Shown: positions 27,843-38,073 of the stretch, piece by piece | Layout: each line of letters begins with the position of its first letter | Numbering within the stretch: the stretch's first letter is position 1 | Assembly: GCF_000314735.2 (NCBI RefSeq) | Contig: NZ_KB375270.1 | Coordinates: forward strand, 3,788,001-3,852,000 | Length of the DNA stretch: 64,000 nt | Direction of reading: 5' to 3' | DNA from: Afipia felis ATCC 53690 | GTDB taxonomy: Bacteria; Pseudomonadota; Alphaproteobacteria; Rhizobiales; Xanthobacteraceae | The notes under the pieces: model-generated | What the model was told of the DNA's origin: nothing | The model's database searches: none | The model's input: only the letters and a program-made list of their open reading frames with translations | Position numbers and translations under genes: made by a program

Positions 27843-28949
27843 TCAGCGTGACGAGGTGAGAGCCCGCACGTCTTCCGCGATCGCAAGCGACGCGGTCAGT
27901 CCCGGCGACTCGATGCCGAACAGGTTGACGAGTCCCGGGACGCCGTGACGTTGCGCATCCTGAATCACAAAATCCTGCACTGCGACTGCGGGCGGTACGA
28001 TCTTGGGCCGGATGCCTGAATAGGCCGGCACCAGCGCGCCGTCCGGCAACCCTGGCCAATAACGCCGGATCGCCGGATAGAAGCGCTCCGCGCGTTTCGG
28101 GTCGACATCGTAATCGAGCGTCTCCACCCATTCGACGTCGGGGCCGAACCGCCCCGCGCCGCCGGTGTCGAGCGTCAGATGCACGCCGAGGCCGCCCGGC
28201 TCTGGCAGCGGATAGATCAGATGCGAGAACGGCACGCGCGTCGTGCAGGCGAAGTAGTTGCCCTTGGCGTAATAGGCCGTGGGGATATGCTCCGCCGGCA
28301 ATCCTTCGATGGCGCGGGCCACCTCCGGCGCGCTCAGCCCAGCCGCGTTGATCAGAAGATCGCAGCCCAGCGTCATCGGCGCATCGCCGCCGATCTCGAC
28401 CACAAAGCCTTCACCTTCGCGCCGCGCTCTCACGAATGGCGCGTGAAAGGCGAATGCCGCGCCCGCCTGTTCGGCGTCGCCGCGCAAGGCGAGCATCAGC
28501 GCATGGCTGTCGACGATACCTGTTGACGGCGAATGCAGTGCGCCGGTGCAGCTCAGCGCGGGCTCCTTTGCGCGCGCTTCGTCTGCACTCAGGGTGACGA
28601 GATCGGTGACGCCGTTCGCTTCCGCGCGTGCGCGGATCGCGGCAAGTCTCTCGGATTCATCGGCGCCGGTGGCGACGATGAGCTTGCCGCAGCGGCGGTG
28701 CGGCACGCCGTGATCCTCGCAATAGCGATAAAGCATCTGCCGCCCGGCAACGCACAGCCGCGCCATGGCGCTGCCCGCAGGATAATAGATGCCAGCATGG
28801 ATCACTTCCGAATTGCGAGATGACGTGCCGGTGCCGATATCGCCCGCCGCTTCGACCACGATCACCTCGCGTCCGGTCACGGCGAGGGTGCGCGCGATCG
28901 CAAGCCCCACGACGCCGGCGCCGACGACGATACATTCAACGCGGTCCAT
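27843..28949 (-). CDS. FAD-dependent oxidoreductase, L-2-hydroxyglutarate oxidase-like
   Basis: Encodes 368 residues from the ATG at 28949 ([20 protein letters not shown]), which places the dinucleotide-binding GxGxxG at the N-terminus; the frame's longer start adds an Arg-rich leader. The DAO fold is complete, with [16 protein letters not shown] near the flavin, [13 protein letters not shown] in the middle and [16 protein letters not shown] at the end. The closest well-known relatives are L-2-hydroxyglutarate oxidase/dehydrogenases (LhgO), which reoxidise a side-product of 2-oxoglutarate metabolism. The substrate assignment is family-based. It is divergent from the PAS-GGDEF-EAL gene. Confidence 0.87.
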   Translation of the reverse strand: MDRVECIVVGAGVVGLAIARTLAVTGREVIVVEAAGDIGTGTSSRNSEVIHAGIYYPAGSAMARLCVAGRQMLYRYCEDHGVPHRRCGKLIVATGADESERLAAIRARAEANGVTDLVTLSADEARAKEPALSCTGALHSPSTGIVDSHALMLALRGDAEQAGAAFAFHAPFVRARREGEGFVVEIGGDAPMTLGCDLLINAAGLSAPEVARAIEGLPAEHIPTAYYAKGNYFACTTRVPFSHLIYPLPEPGGLGVHLTLDTGGAGRFGPDVEWVETLDYDVDPKRAERFYPAIRRYWPGLPDGALVPAYSGIRPKIVPPAVAVQDFVIQDAQRHGVPGLVNLFGIESPGLTASLAIAEDVRALTSSR

Positions 28950-29129
28950 GCGTGCTCCGGTGCAACCGCACGCTCGCGAAATGGCCGGGCGGCGCGCCAA
29001 TTAGGATTTCATTAAGCATGACGAACCATTTGCTCGCGCGGAAGTGATAAATCGCGACCGCATGGGTAGGCGTTTACCCGATTCAAACCGGTGCAACCAG
29101 AGAGTGCGTGCGTCAATGCACGGGTCATC

Positions 29130-31457
29130 ATGGAAGTCGGGCGACGGACAATCAGAACGGGAGCCATTCGCTTCTCCGGCGGGGTGAGTTTGGTTGTCAC
29201 GCTGTTGACGATGACAGCCTCGGTCGCGCATGCCGTGACCGACGCGGAGATGCTCGATTTCGACGGCATCGATCAGGCTTCGATGATGTGGCAGGTCCTG
29301 ATCAACGGCCTGCTCGTGATCCTGTTTTTGGGGGTGATGTTCGTCTGGGTGATGTCCGCGCTGCGCCGCGCCCGTCGCACCAACGCCCGCCGCGAATTCT
29401 TCGTCTCGTCCGCGCTCAACAACCTGTCGCAGGGCATTGTGATCACCAATGCGCGGCAGGTGGTCATTTATTGCAACGACCGCTATCTGCAAATCTATGG
29501 CCTGTCGCGTTCCGATATCCGCAGGAACATGACGCGGTTGGAGCTTATGGAGCTTCGTAAAGCGCGTGGGATGTTGTCGGAGGACATTGAGGCCTATTGG
29601 CGGGACTCCATGTCACCCGAAGGCTATGTGAATGTGCTGCCAGACGGCCGGCGCATCCATATGAAGAAAGAAACGCTCGCCAATGGCGGCATCGTTGCCA
29701 CGCATGAAGACGTTACCGAGCAGGGTAGGCTCTCGCACGAACTGAATGCGACCAAGCGCTTCCTGGAAATGGTGCTCGACAACATTCCGTCCGCCGTGAT
29801 GGTGAAACGTATCGACGATGGCAAATTCGTGCTCGCCAACCGCGCCGCCGAGACGATCCTGAACCGCGAACGCAGCGCCATCATTGGCCAGACGGTGATG
29901 GAAGTTCATCCCGAGGCAGCCGCGAAGTTCGTGCTCCAGCGCGACGACGCCGCGATCAAGCAGGGCGGCCTCGTCACCGAAGAACATCCGATTCCGACCG
30001 ACAACGGATTGCGCCTGTTCGCTACGCGCCGAGTCACCCTCGCCAACGAGGTGGGTGAGCCGCAATATCTCATCAAGACCAGCGACGACATCACCGACCG
30101 GCGCGAGACGGAATCGCGCATGGCGCATATGGCCTATCACGACGGCCTCACCGGCATGCCGAACCGCGCGGCGTTCCTGCAGGCGCTGGAGCAGTTGATC
30201 GACGCCTGCGACGGCACTTCGGAAGAGTTCGCGGTGCTGTCGATCGACCTCGATCGCTTCAAGGAAGTCAACGATGTGTTCGGCCACGAGGTCGGCGACA
30301 AGTTACTGATCGAGGTCACCAAGCGGCTGGAGAAAGCCGCGGGAGCCGGCGTGGTCGCGCGGCTCGGCGGCGATGAGTACGGCATGATCATCGACGGTGA
30401 GCAGCCAACTGCTGCGTGGAAGCTCGCCGAAACCGTCGCCAAGATGATCTCGCAGGATTTTCTGATCGACGACAAGGTGGTGCGCATCGGCGTTACCTCC
30501 GGTATTTCGATTTTCCCGCGCAACGGACGCGACGGTGCCGCGCTGCTGGCGAACGCCGGTGCTGCGCTGAGCCGGGCCAAGGCGAAGTCGCGCGGTTCTG
30601 TGGTTTTCTACGAAGCCGAGATGGATCAGCAGATGCGCGACCGGCGCGCTTTGCATCAGGATCTTTACAACGCACTGCGCAAAGGCGAATTGTCGCTGCA
30701 CTACCAGCCGCTGTCTCGCGCGCGCCAGAGCTTGAGCGGCGACGATGTGACGGGCTTCGAGGCGCTGGTGCGCTGGGTGCATCCGATGCGCGGTTTCGTG
30801 CCGCCGTCAGATTTCATTCCGCTTGCCGAAGAAAGCGGCCTGATCGTCGAACTGGGCGAGTGGATTCTGCGTGAAGCCTGCCGCGAGGCGGCCTCCTGGC
30901 CGCGCCATCTGCAGATCGCCGTCAACCTGTCACCCGCGCAGTTCATGCATGGTGATCTGGTCGGTCTCGTTCACTCGATCCTGCTGGAGACGGGCCTCAC
31001 CCCCGGCCGGCTCGAACTCGAGATCACCGAAGGCGTGCTGATCGACGATTTCGAGCGCGGCCTCTTGCTGCTGCGCCGCCTGAAGGCGCTCGGCGTGCGC
31101 ATCGCGATGGACGATTTCGGCTCCGGCTATTCATCGCTGACCTATCTGCAGGCGTTCCCGTTCGACAAGATCAAGATCGACCGCGCCTTTGTCATGAATC
31201 TTGGCCGCAACCAGCAATCCTCCGCGATTATCCGCTCGGTGATCGGGCTCGGCCACGGCCTCGATATTTCCATCGTCGCCGAGGGCGTGGAAACGCAGGA
31301 CCAGTTGAGTTTCCTCGCGGTGGAAGCCTGCGACCAGATTCAGGGCTATCTGCTCGGCAAGCCCGCACCGATTGCGCAATACGACGCCTGGGTGGGACGG
31401 CAGCCTTATGTCGAGACCGAGGGCAGCAATGTCGTCACCATCCGCCGGGTGAGCTGA
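29130..31457 (+). CDS. Membrane PAS-PAS-GGDEF-EAL protein (c-di-GMP turnover)
   Basis: Encodes about 775 residues from the ATG at 29130; a GTG at 29091 would add 13 residues. A signal-like hydrophobic segment (VSLVVTLLTMTASVAHA) and a second membrane helix (VLINGLLVILFLGVMFVWVM) anchor it. Two PAS domains follow (ending in EDVTEQGRL and DDITDRRETE). The GGDEF domain carries RLGGDEY, a conservative change at the last position. The EAL domain begins FEALVRWVHP and keeps LEITEGVL, MDDFGSGYSSL and VAEGVET. It may synthesise and/or hydrolyse c-di-GMP; EAL looks complete, whereas cyclase activity with GGDEY is plausible but unproven. Confidence 0.9.
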   Translation: MEVGRRTIRTGAIRFSGGVSLVVTLLTMTASVAHAVTDAEMLDFDGIDQASMMWQVLINGLLVILFLGVMFVWVMSALRRARRTNARREFFVSSALNNLSQGIVITNARQVVIYCNDRYLQIYGLSRSDIRRNMTRLELMELRKARGMLSEDIEAYWRDSMSPEGYVNVLPDGRRIHMKKETLANGGIVATHEDVTEQGRLSHELNATKRFLEMVLDNIPSAVMVKRIDDGKFVLANRAAETILNRERSAIIGQTVMEVHPEAAAKFVLQRDDAAIKQGGLVTEEHPIPTDNGLRLFATRRVTLANEVGEPQYLIKTSDDITDRRETESRMAHMAYHDGLTGMPNRAAFLQALEQLIDACDGTSEEFAVLSIDLDRFKEVNDVFGHEVGDKLLIEVTKRLEKAAGAGVVARLGGDEYGMIIDGEQPTAAWKLAETVAKMISQDFLIDDKVVRIGVTSGISIFPRNGRDGAALLANAGAALSRAKAKSRGSVVFYEAEMDQQMRDRRALHQDLYNALRKGELSLHYQPLSRARQSLSGDDVTGFEALVRWVHPMRGFVPPSDFIPLAEESGLIVELGEWILREACREAASWPRHLQIAVNLSPAQFMHGDLVGLVHSILLETGLTPGRLELEITEGVLIDDFERGLLLLRRLKALGVRIAMDDFGSGYSSLTYLQAFPFDKIKIDRAFVMNLGRNQQSSAIIRSVIGLGHGLDISIVAEGVETQDQLSFLAVEACDQIQGYLLGKPAPIAQYDAWVGRQPYVETEGSNVVTIRRVS

Positions 31458-31598
31458 TTTTCCTTTTCTCTGCTTGAGCGCGCGTCTGGTGGTCGCGGCC
31501 GCCCGGCTTGACAATGCGCCCAGTGATGCCAAGAGCATGGCGCTTTGGTTTGGCACGCGGCTCGACAATGAGCCGTCAGGGCGGGAGTGCGGGATCGA

Positions 31599-32723
31599 AT
31601 GCAGGGCGGGTTTTCGGCACAGCCGGGTCATGCGGAACGCAGCCGGTCTGCGCCGCTGATGCGCATCGAGAGTGTCGGCAAGCGGTTCGGTGGTTTCGTC
31701 GCGGTCGATGGTGTCTCGCTGGAGATAGGCGCGGGCGAATTCTTCGCGCTGCTCGGGCCGAGCGGCTGCGGCAAGACCACGCTGCTGCGCATGCTCGCCG
31801 GATTCGAGATGCCGGACGAGGGTGGCATCTGGCTCGATGGCAAGAACATCGCCGACGTGCCGCCGCATCTGCGTCCCGTGAACATGATGTTCCAGAACTA
31901 CGCGCTGTTTCCGCATCTTAGCGTCGAGGGCAACATTGCCTTCGGCCTGAAACAGGCGGCGATGGCGAAGGACGAGATCGCCGTGCGCGTCGCGGAGATG
32001 GTCGCACTGGTGCGGCTGCAGGGGCTGGAGCGGCGCAAGCCGGATCAATTGTCAGGCGGGCAACGTCAGCGCGTGGCGCTCGCGCGGGCGCTGGCGCGGC
32101 GACCGCGCCTGCTGCTGCTCGATGAGCCGCTCGCGGCTCTCGACAAAAAGCTGCGCGCCGAGACGCAGGCCGAACTCGTCGAGGTGCAGCGCCGCCTCGG
32201 GATGTCTTTCGTCATCGTCACGCACGATCAGGAGGAGGCGATGACGCTCGCCGATCGGATCGGCGTCATGAACAAGGGGCAGCTGGTGCAGGTCGCAGCC
32301 CCGCGCACGCTGTATGAACGGCCGGACACGCGCTGGATCGCGGGCTTTGTCGGCGACATCAATCTGTTCGAAGGACAGGTAATGTCGCAGGACGACGGCG
32401 TCGTCAGTGTTGCGACGCAAGCCGCCGGTCTGCTTCGCGTCGCGGGCGGCGTGGAAATGGGAAAATCGGCATGCATCGCCGTGCGGCCCGAGAAGCTGTC
32501 GCTGTCGCACGATCTTTCATCACACGATGCGAACGCGCGGCCGGGCGAGGTGCTTGACGCCGATTATCTCGGCGGCCTCACGCGTTATCGTGTGAAGCTC
32601 GCGGGCGGCGATGTCGTGCAGGTCGTCCGCGCCAACGCCGCAGGCAACGACATTCCATTCGCAGCTGGACAGCAGGTGATGGTGTCGTTCGCGCCGGAAG
32701 ACGCAGTGGTGCTGACGCAATGA
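31599..32723 (+). CDS. Spermidine/putrescine-type ABC transporter ATP-binding protein
   Basis: Encodes about 374 residues. Starts at GTG 31587, ATG 31599 or ATG 31659 are all possible; 31599 keeps an N-terminal tail often seen in relatives. Walker A is GPSGCGKTT, the ABC signature is LSGGQRQRVALARAL and Walker B is LLLLDEPLAALD. A TOBE-like C-terminal domain follows. This is the PotA/PotG class that energises uptake of polyamines or similar cations. The stop overlaps the next gene's ATG (ATGA), and two permeases follow, but no periplasmic binding protein is encoded here. Confidence 0.92.
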   Translation: MQGGFSAQPGHAERSRSAPLMRIESVGKRFGGFVAVDGVSLEIGAGEFFALLGPSGCGKTTLLRMLAGFEMPDEGGIWLDGKNIADVPPHLRPVNMMFQNYALFPHLSVEGNIAFGLKQAAMAKDEIAVRVAEMVALVRLQGLERRKPDQLSGGQRQRVALARALARRPRLLLLDEPLAALDKKLRAETQAELVEVQRRLGMSFVIVTHDQEEAMTLADRIGVMNKGQLVQVAAPRTLYERPDTRWIAGFVGDINLFEGQVMSQDDGVVSVATQAAGLLRVAGGVEMGKSACIAVRPEKLSLSHDLSSHDANARPGEVLDADYLGGLTRYRVKLAGGDVVQVVRANAAGNDIPFAAGQQVMVSFAPEDAVVLTQ

Positions 32724-33631
32724 AGAGCCGCCGCATCTTCACCCGCCCGGCGCGGATTGCCGCGATCGCGCCCTATCTCTGGATGGTGCTGTTCTTTCTG
32801 GTGCCGTTCGGCTTCGTGCTAAAGATATCGCTGTCGGAAACCGTGATCGCGCAGCCACCTTATCTGCCGACGCTCGATCTGTTCGGTGGCTGGGATGCGC
32901 TTCGTGCGGGTCTTGCGAAATTCTCGACCGACAATTTCTATCTGCTTGCCACTGACGACATCTATATCTTCTCTTACTTGCGCAGTCTCACCGTGGCGTT
33001 GGTCTCGACCGCGATCCTGCTGGTGATCGGCTATCCGGTCGCCTATGCGATGGCGCGCCTGCCGCAGCGCTGGCAGGGTATCGCGATGATGCTGGTCGTG
33101 GTGCCGTTCTGGACCTCGTTCCTGATCCGCATCTATGCCTGGATCAACATCCTGCAGCATGACGGCCTGTTGAACTCGCTGCTGCTTGCGCTGCATGTCA
33201 TAGACCGACCGCTGCCGTGGCTGTCGACCGACAGCGCGATGTATCTCGGCATCGTCTATTCGTATTTTCCTTTCATGATCCTGCCGCTGTTCGCGACGCT
33301 GTCGAAAATGGACGGCTCGCTTCTGGAGGCGGCGGCCGATCTCGGCTGCTCGCGGCTGAAAGCATTCTGGCTCATCACCGTGCCGCTCTCGCTGCCGGGC
33401 ATCGCGGCGGGCGCGCTGCTCTGCTTCATTCCGATCGCGGGCGAATTCGTGATTCCTGATCTGCTCGCAGGCTCGGACCGGATGATGATCGGGCAGACGC
33501 TGTGGCTTGAATTCTTCACCAACCGCGACTGGCCGGTGGCCTCGACCATCGCCGTCGTATTGCTGGTGCTGCTGCTCGCACCGCTTCTGGTGTACGAGCA
33601 CATCCAGCGCAAGCAACTGGAGCAGGGGTGA
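32720..33631 (+). CDS. Spermidine/putrescine-type ABC permease (PotB/PotH-like)
   Basis: Encodes 303 residues with about six membrane helices. The cytoplasmic EAA loop is visible (GSLLEAADLGCSRLKAFWL-type, EAAADLGCSRLKAFWLITVP). It is one half of the transmembrane channel of a polyamine-type importer. Its start overlaps the ATPase stop by four bases, and its own stop overlaps the next permease start, so the three genes are translationally coupled. Confidence 0.93.
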   Translation: MKSRRIFTRPARIAAIAPYLWMVLFFLVPFGFVLKISLSETVIAQPPYLPTLDLFGGWDALRAGLAKFSTDNFYLLATDDIYIFSYLRSLTVALVSTAILLVIGYPVAYAMARLPQRWQGIAMMLVVVPFWTSFLIRIYAWINILQHDGLLNSLLLALHVIDRPLPWLSTDSAMYLGIVYSYFPFMILPLFATLSKMDGSLLEAAADLGCSRLKAFWLITVPLSLPGIAAGALLCFIPIAGEFVIPDLLAGSDRMMIGQTLWLEFFTNRDWPVASTIAVVLLVLLLAPLLVYEHIQRKQLEQG

Positions 33632-34446
33632 TGGCAAGCTCGCTGCACAGACCCTCTGCTGTGAACGTCGCGGCGCTCGCGCTGGGGCTTGCGTTCCTCT
33701 ATCTGCCGATCGTCATTCTGGTGATCTATTCGTTCAACGCCTCGCGCCTTGTCACGGTGTGGGGCGGCTGGTCGTTGAAATGGTACCGTGAACTGTTCAA
33801 CGACGGCGCGATGCTGTCCGCCGCGTGGATGAGTCTGCGTGTCGGTGTGGCGTCGGCGAGCGCCGCGACATTGCTCGGCACCTTGGCCGCGGTGGCGCTG
33901 TCGCGCGGCGGGCGTTTCCGTGGCCGCACGCTGTTCTCCGGCATGCTGTATGCGCCGCTGGTGATGCCGGAAGTCATCACCGGGCTGTCGCTGCTGCTGT
34001 TGTTTGTTGCCACCAATGCCGGGCGCGGCTTCTGGACTGTGACCATCGCGCACACCACGCTGACGATGTGCTTCGTCACCTTGGTGGTGCAGGCGCGGCT
34101 GAACGGGCTCGATCGCAGTCTGGAAGAGGCGGCGATGGATCTCGGCTGCAGCCCGGCGCGGGCGTTCGCCTCGGTGACGCTGCCGCTGATTTGGCCCTCG
34201 ATTGCCGCTGGCTGGATGCTTGCCTTCACGCTGTCGCTCGACGATCTGGTGATCGCGAGTTTCACCACGGGGCCGGGCTCATCGACGCTGCCGATCCGCA
34301 TCTATTCGGAAGTGCGGCTCGGCGTGAAGCCGGAGATCAACGCGATCTGTACGCTGATCGTGGCATTCGTCGCGATGGTGATCGTGGCCGCCTCGCTCGC
34401 CTCGAAGCTCTCAAACGACCGTGGCGAGAACGCCGCGCCGCTCTAG
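33628..34446 (+). CDS. Spermidine/putrescine-type ABC permease (PotC/PotI-like)
   Basis: Encodes 271-272 residues; the start is the GTG at 33628 or the adjacent ATG at 33631, both overlapping the previous stop. About six membrane helices and the EAA motif (EEAAMDLGCSPARAFASVTLP) are present. It completes the channel with the preceding permease. The last gene of the operon; it converges with the AsmA gene with only one base between the two stops. Confidence 0.93.
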   Translation: MMASSLHRPSAVNVAALALGLAFLYLPIVILVIYSFNASRLVTVWGGWSLKWYRELFNDGAMLSAAWMSLRVGVASASAATLLGTLAAVALSRGGRFRGRTLFSGMLYAPLVMPEVITGLSLLLLFVATNAGRGFWTVTIAHTTLTMCFVTLVVQARLNGLDRSLEEAAMDLGCSPARAFASVTLPLIWPSIAAGWMLAFTLSLDDLVIASFTTGPGSSTLPIRIYSEVRLGVKPEINAICTLIVAFVAMVIVAASLASKLSNDRGENAAPL

Positions 34447-34447
34447 A

Positions 34448-36415
34448 TCAGTTGGATTGCGGAGCAGCGGGTGCCGCCGGTTTCTCTGCTGCGGGCGGAG
34501 TTGCAGCGGCAGGAGGTGCTGCCTCTGGCGCGGATTTCTTGCCGCCCGACAGCCGTTCGATCACCGCCTTCACGGCATCATGCGCATTGCGCCCCTTGAG
34601 CGAGTCGAGCAGCGGCGCGGTGACGGTCGAGCGGCGGATCAGGATATCGGAATCCGGCAGGATCAGCGGATCGTCCCATGGACCTTGAACAACAAACGGT
34701 AACTGGAATTCGGGCGGGGCGCCGTTCGCCGCTTTCAGCTCGGCATTGCCTTTCAGATCGTATTCGCGTGAGGGGATCGAGGCGCCGCCGGTGAGTGTGA
34801 CGCGCGTCGCTGGTCCGTCGAGTGCTATGTCGTCTGCGTGCGCCATGCCGTCATTGATGGTGACGGCGATCCGCAGCGTATCGAATGGTGTCGAGCCGCT
34901 GCGGAAACTTCCCGCGCCCGATAGAGGCCGCCGCTCCAGCCGCCGCAGCAACTGCTCGATGTTGAAGCCCGACAGTGCGCCGTTGTGGGCGGTCAGGGCA
35001 GCGTTGCCGTCGAGCGTCTGAGTCAGCGCGAAGGCACTCGCGCCCTGGGCTTCAAGGGTGAGGTTGAGATCGCCCCTGCCGCGCAGCGAACGGATGTCGA
35101 ACAGGTCGGCTGCGCCCGCTTCGAGATCGACGTCGGTGAATCCGAACTGCGCCTTGATGTTGGCTCCTTCGTCGATACGGCTGAGGGAGAGTGATCCCCG
35201 GACGATGCCGCCGAACACCTGCGCCTCGCCGATCGAGAGCGCCAGCGTGCCGTTGCGCAAATTCGCTCCGAGCGCGGTGCGCCCCATCCGCGAGGAGCCG
35301 ACAGTGACCTTCGCTGCCGAGAGGCGGATATCGAGATTGGTTTCCGCCAGCGCCTGCAGATCGAATGCCTGCCGGTTCCACTCATGTGCGCCCGCAAGCA
35401 GGCGAATGGTCCCGAGATAGGGCGTAAGATCGAGCGAATCGGCTGCGAGCGTGCCCTGCAGCGTGTGCTGACCGGTGCTGTCGTTGAAGGTCAGCACGCC
35501 TTCTGCGGCGTTGCCGTCGAGCGAGGTGGTGACGTTGGTCAACGCGACGGAGTTGCCGACGACGTTGGCCCGCGCCTTCAGCGAGAACGGGCCGAAGCCG
35601 TTGTTGCCCGGCAATTCATGCCCTGCCCAGCGTGTCAGGCCGCGCAGCGAACTGGTGTCGGCGGTCAGCGCGCCATCGAGCAGCAGGCTCGAACGGTTGG
35701 TCATGCTGCCATCGAAGGAGAGTTTCAGCGGCGTGCCGGAGAGCTTCACCTTCAGGCCGGATTTCTCGCCGCCGACGGCCGCGAGGAAATCGGCGATGGT
35801 GAAGCTGCCTTCGAGTTGCTCGTTGTGCCAGGTCGACTGGCCGCGCACTGAGAAAGAGCGCGAGCTGGATGGCAGCGAGATCGCGAGATCAATGCCGCCC
35901 ACTGTTTCGTTGGCGTGGTTCTTGGCATCGCGATAGAGGAGCGTGCCGTCGGAAATCCTGACGTCGGAAAACCATACATCGCGCGATGCGGCGGGCTTCA
36001 CCGCGCGGGCGAAGGTCTGCACGATCGGCCCCCAATTGGAGTGGCCGTCCTTGTCCACGGTCAGGCGGATGCGCGGCGCGCGCAGCGAGACGTCGGCGAC
36101 GCGGTAATGTCCGACGATCAGCCCGAACAGGCTCAGCCGGGCCTGAAGTTGGTCGGTGCTGAGCGGTGCATCGTCATTGGCGTTGCCCTTCAGGGAGACG
36201 CCGTGGAGCACGACCCGCGTGGAAGGAAACAGCGACACGTCGGTCCGGCCGGTGACGACAAGTTCGAGGCCCGTGGCGTCGCGAATTTGCTTTTCGACGG
36301 CCTGCCGAACGGCATTACGATCGATGAACCAGGAGCTTGCGAGAAGTCCCGCCAGCACGACGCCGAGGACGATCGCCACGGGCAAAGCAAGGCGTCTGAT
36401 CGCGTGCGTAGTCAA
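34448..36415 (-). CDS. AsmA-family envelope protein
   Basis: Encodes 655 residues from a TTG at 36415; no ATG in frame gives a better N-terminus. One N-terminal membrane helix (LALPVAIVLGVVLAGLLASSWF) is followed by a long periplasmic beta-rich region. The N-terminal repeat VVTGRTDVSLFPSTRVVLHGV and the C-terminal LTGGASIPSREYDLKGNAEL block are typical of AsmA. The tail is Pro/Ala-rich. AsmA-like proteins are thought to help lipid transfer or outer-membrane assembly. The family assignment is firm, the molecular role inferred. Confidence 0.87.
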   Translation of the reverse strand: MTTHAIRRLALPVAIVLGVVLAGLLASSWFIDRNAVRQAVEKQIRDATGLELVVTGRTDVSLFPSTRVVLHGVSLKGNANDDAPLSTDQLQARLSLFGLIVGHYRVADVSLRAPRIRLTVDKDGHSNWGPIVQTFARAVKPAASRDVWFSDVRISDGTLLYRDAKNHANETVGGIDLAISLPSSSRSFSVRGQSTWHNEQLEGSFTIADFLAAVGGEKSGLKVKLSGTPLKLSFDGSMTNRSSLLLDGALTADTSSLRGLTRWAGHELPGNNGFGPFSLKARANVVGNSVALTNVTTSLDGNAAEGVLTFNDSTGQHTLQGTLAADSLDLTPYLGTIRLLAGAHEWNRQAFDLQALAETNLDIRLSAAKVTVGSSRMGRTALGANLRNGTLALSIGEAQVFGGIVRGSLSLSRIDEGANIKAQFGFTDVDLEAGAADLFDIRSLRGRGDLNLTLEAQGASAFALTQTLDGNAALTAHNGALSGFNIEQLLRRLERRPLSGAGSFRSGSTPFDTLRIAVTINDGMAHADDIALDGPATRVTLTGGASIPSREYDLKGNAELKAANGAPPEFQLPFVVQGPWDDPLILPDSDILIRRSTVTAPLLDSLKGRNAHDAVKAVIERLSGGKKSAPEAAPPAAATPPAAEKPAAPAAPQSN

Positions 36416-36699
36416 ATAGAAGGATCCGGGTTTGATGTCGTGGTTGCGGGCGATCCACAGGGGTCGCCCAAGCCGCGCGCAACTTGATCCGTTTTCTTGA
36501 CGCTTTCAAGGCTTGTGGGATCTTTGCCACACCTCCCCGCACGTGCCCATGCCGTTGGCGGGCAGACATCCGCCCGTCACGAAAGCCACCGATCCTGGGT
36601 GGCCTGCCTATTTTTGCTCGATTGACGGCTTTTCCGGATTGCGCCTAAGAACGTCCCTGAGCTCGGCGTTGCCGCCGTGTCCACTGGAATGGGTTGCAC

Positions 36700-37401
36700 A
36701 TGAACAAGGTATATCCCGACGCCAAATCGGCGCTGGAAGGCACGCTCCGCGACGGCATGACCATCATGTCGGGCGGCTTCGGTCTGTGCGGTATCGCCGA
36801 GTCGCTCGCCAACGCGATCTGCGACAGCGGCGTGAAGAACCTCACGGTGATTTCCAACAATGCCGCCGTCGATGGCATCGGGCTCGGCCGGATGCTGGAG
36901 AGCAAGCAGATCAAGAAGATGATCTCGTCCTATGTCGGCGAAAACAAGACCTTCGCGCAGATGTTCCTGGCGGGCGAGCTCGAACTCGAGTTCAATCCGC
37001 AGGGCACGCTCGCCGAGCGCATCCGCGCCGGCGGCGCAGGCATCCCGGCCTTCTACACCAAGACCGGCGTCGGCACGCTGGCGGCGGAAGGCAAGGAGCT
37101 GAAGGAGTTCGACGGCGAGACCTATGTGATGGAGCGTGGGCTGTTCGCCGATCTTTCCATCATCCACGCCTGGAAGGGCGACACCGCCGGCAACCTGATC
37201 TACCGAAAGACCGCGCGCAACTTCAATCCGATGATGGCGACCGCCTCGCGCATGACGGTTGCGGAAGTCGAGCATCTGGTGCCTGCGGGCGAACTCGATC
37301 CCGACCAGATCCATACGCCCGGCATTTTCGTCAAACGCATCGTCGCGGTCGATCCCAAGCTGAAACACATCGAGCAGCGCACCGTGCGCAAGCGCGCCTA
37401 A
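36700..37401 (+). CDS. scoA: 3-oxoacid CoA-transferase subunit A
   Basis: Encodes 233 residues starting MNKVYPDAKSALEGTLRDGM. The CoA-transferase family I alpha fingerprint GGFGLCGIAE is present, as are the NLTVISNN and GGAGIPAFYT segments. With subunit B it moves CoA from succinyl-CoA to acetoacetate (or related 3-oxoacids), linking ketone bodies and polyhydroxybutyrate breakdown to the TCA cycle. The B gene follows 18 bp downstream. Two phasin genes lie 4 kb away, consistent with a PHB-using cell, although they are not in the same operon. Confidence 0.95.
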   Translation: MNKVYPDAKSALEGTLRDGMTIMSGGFGLCGIAESLANAICDSGVKNLTVISNNAAVDGIGLGRMLESKQIKKMISSYVGENKTFAQMFLAGELELEFNPQGTLAERIRAGGAGIPAFYTKTGVGTLAAEGKELKEFDGETYVMERGLFADLSIIHAWKGDTAGNLIYRKTARNFNPMMATASRMTVAEVEHLVPAGELDPDQIHTPGIFVKRIVAVDPKLKHIEQRTVRKRA

Positions 37402-37419
37402 TTCTTCAGGAGATACATC

Positions 37420-38070
<651 letters not shown>

Positions 38071-38073
38071 GCC

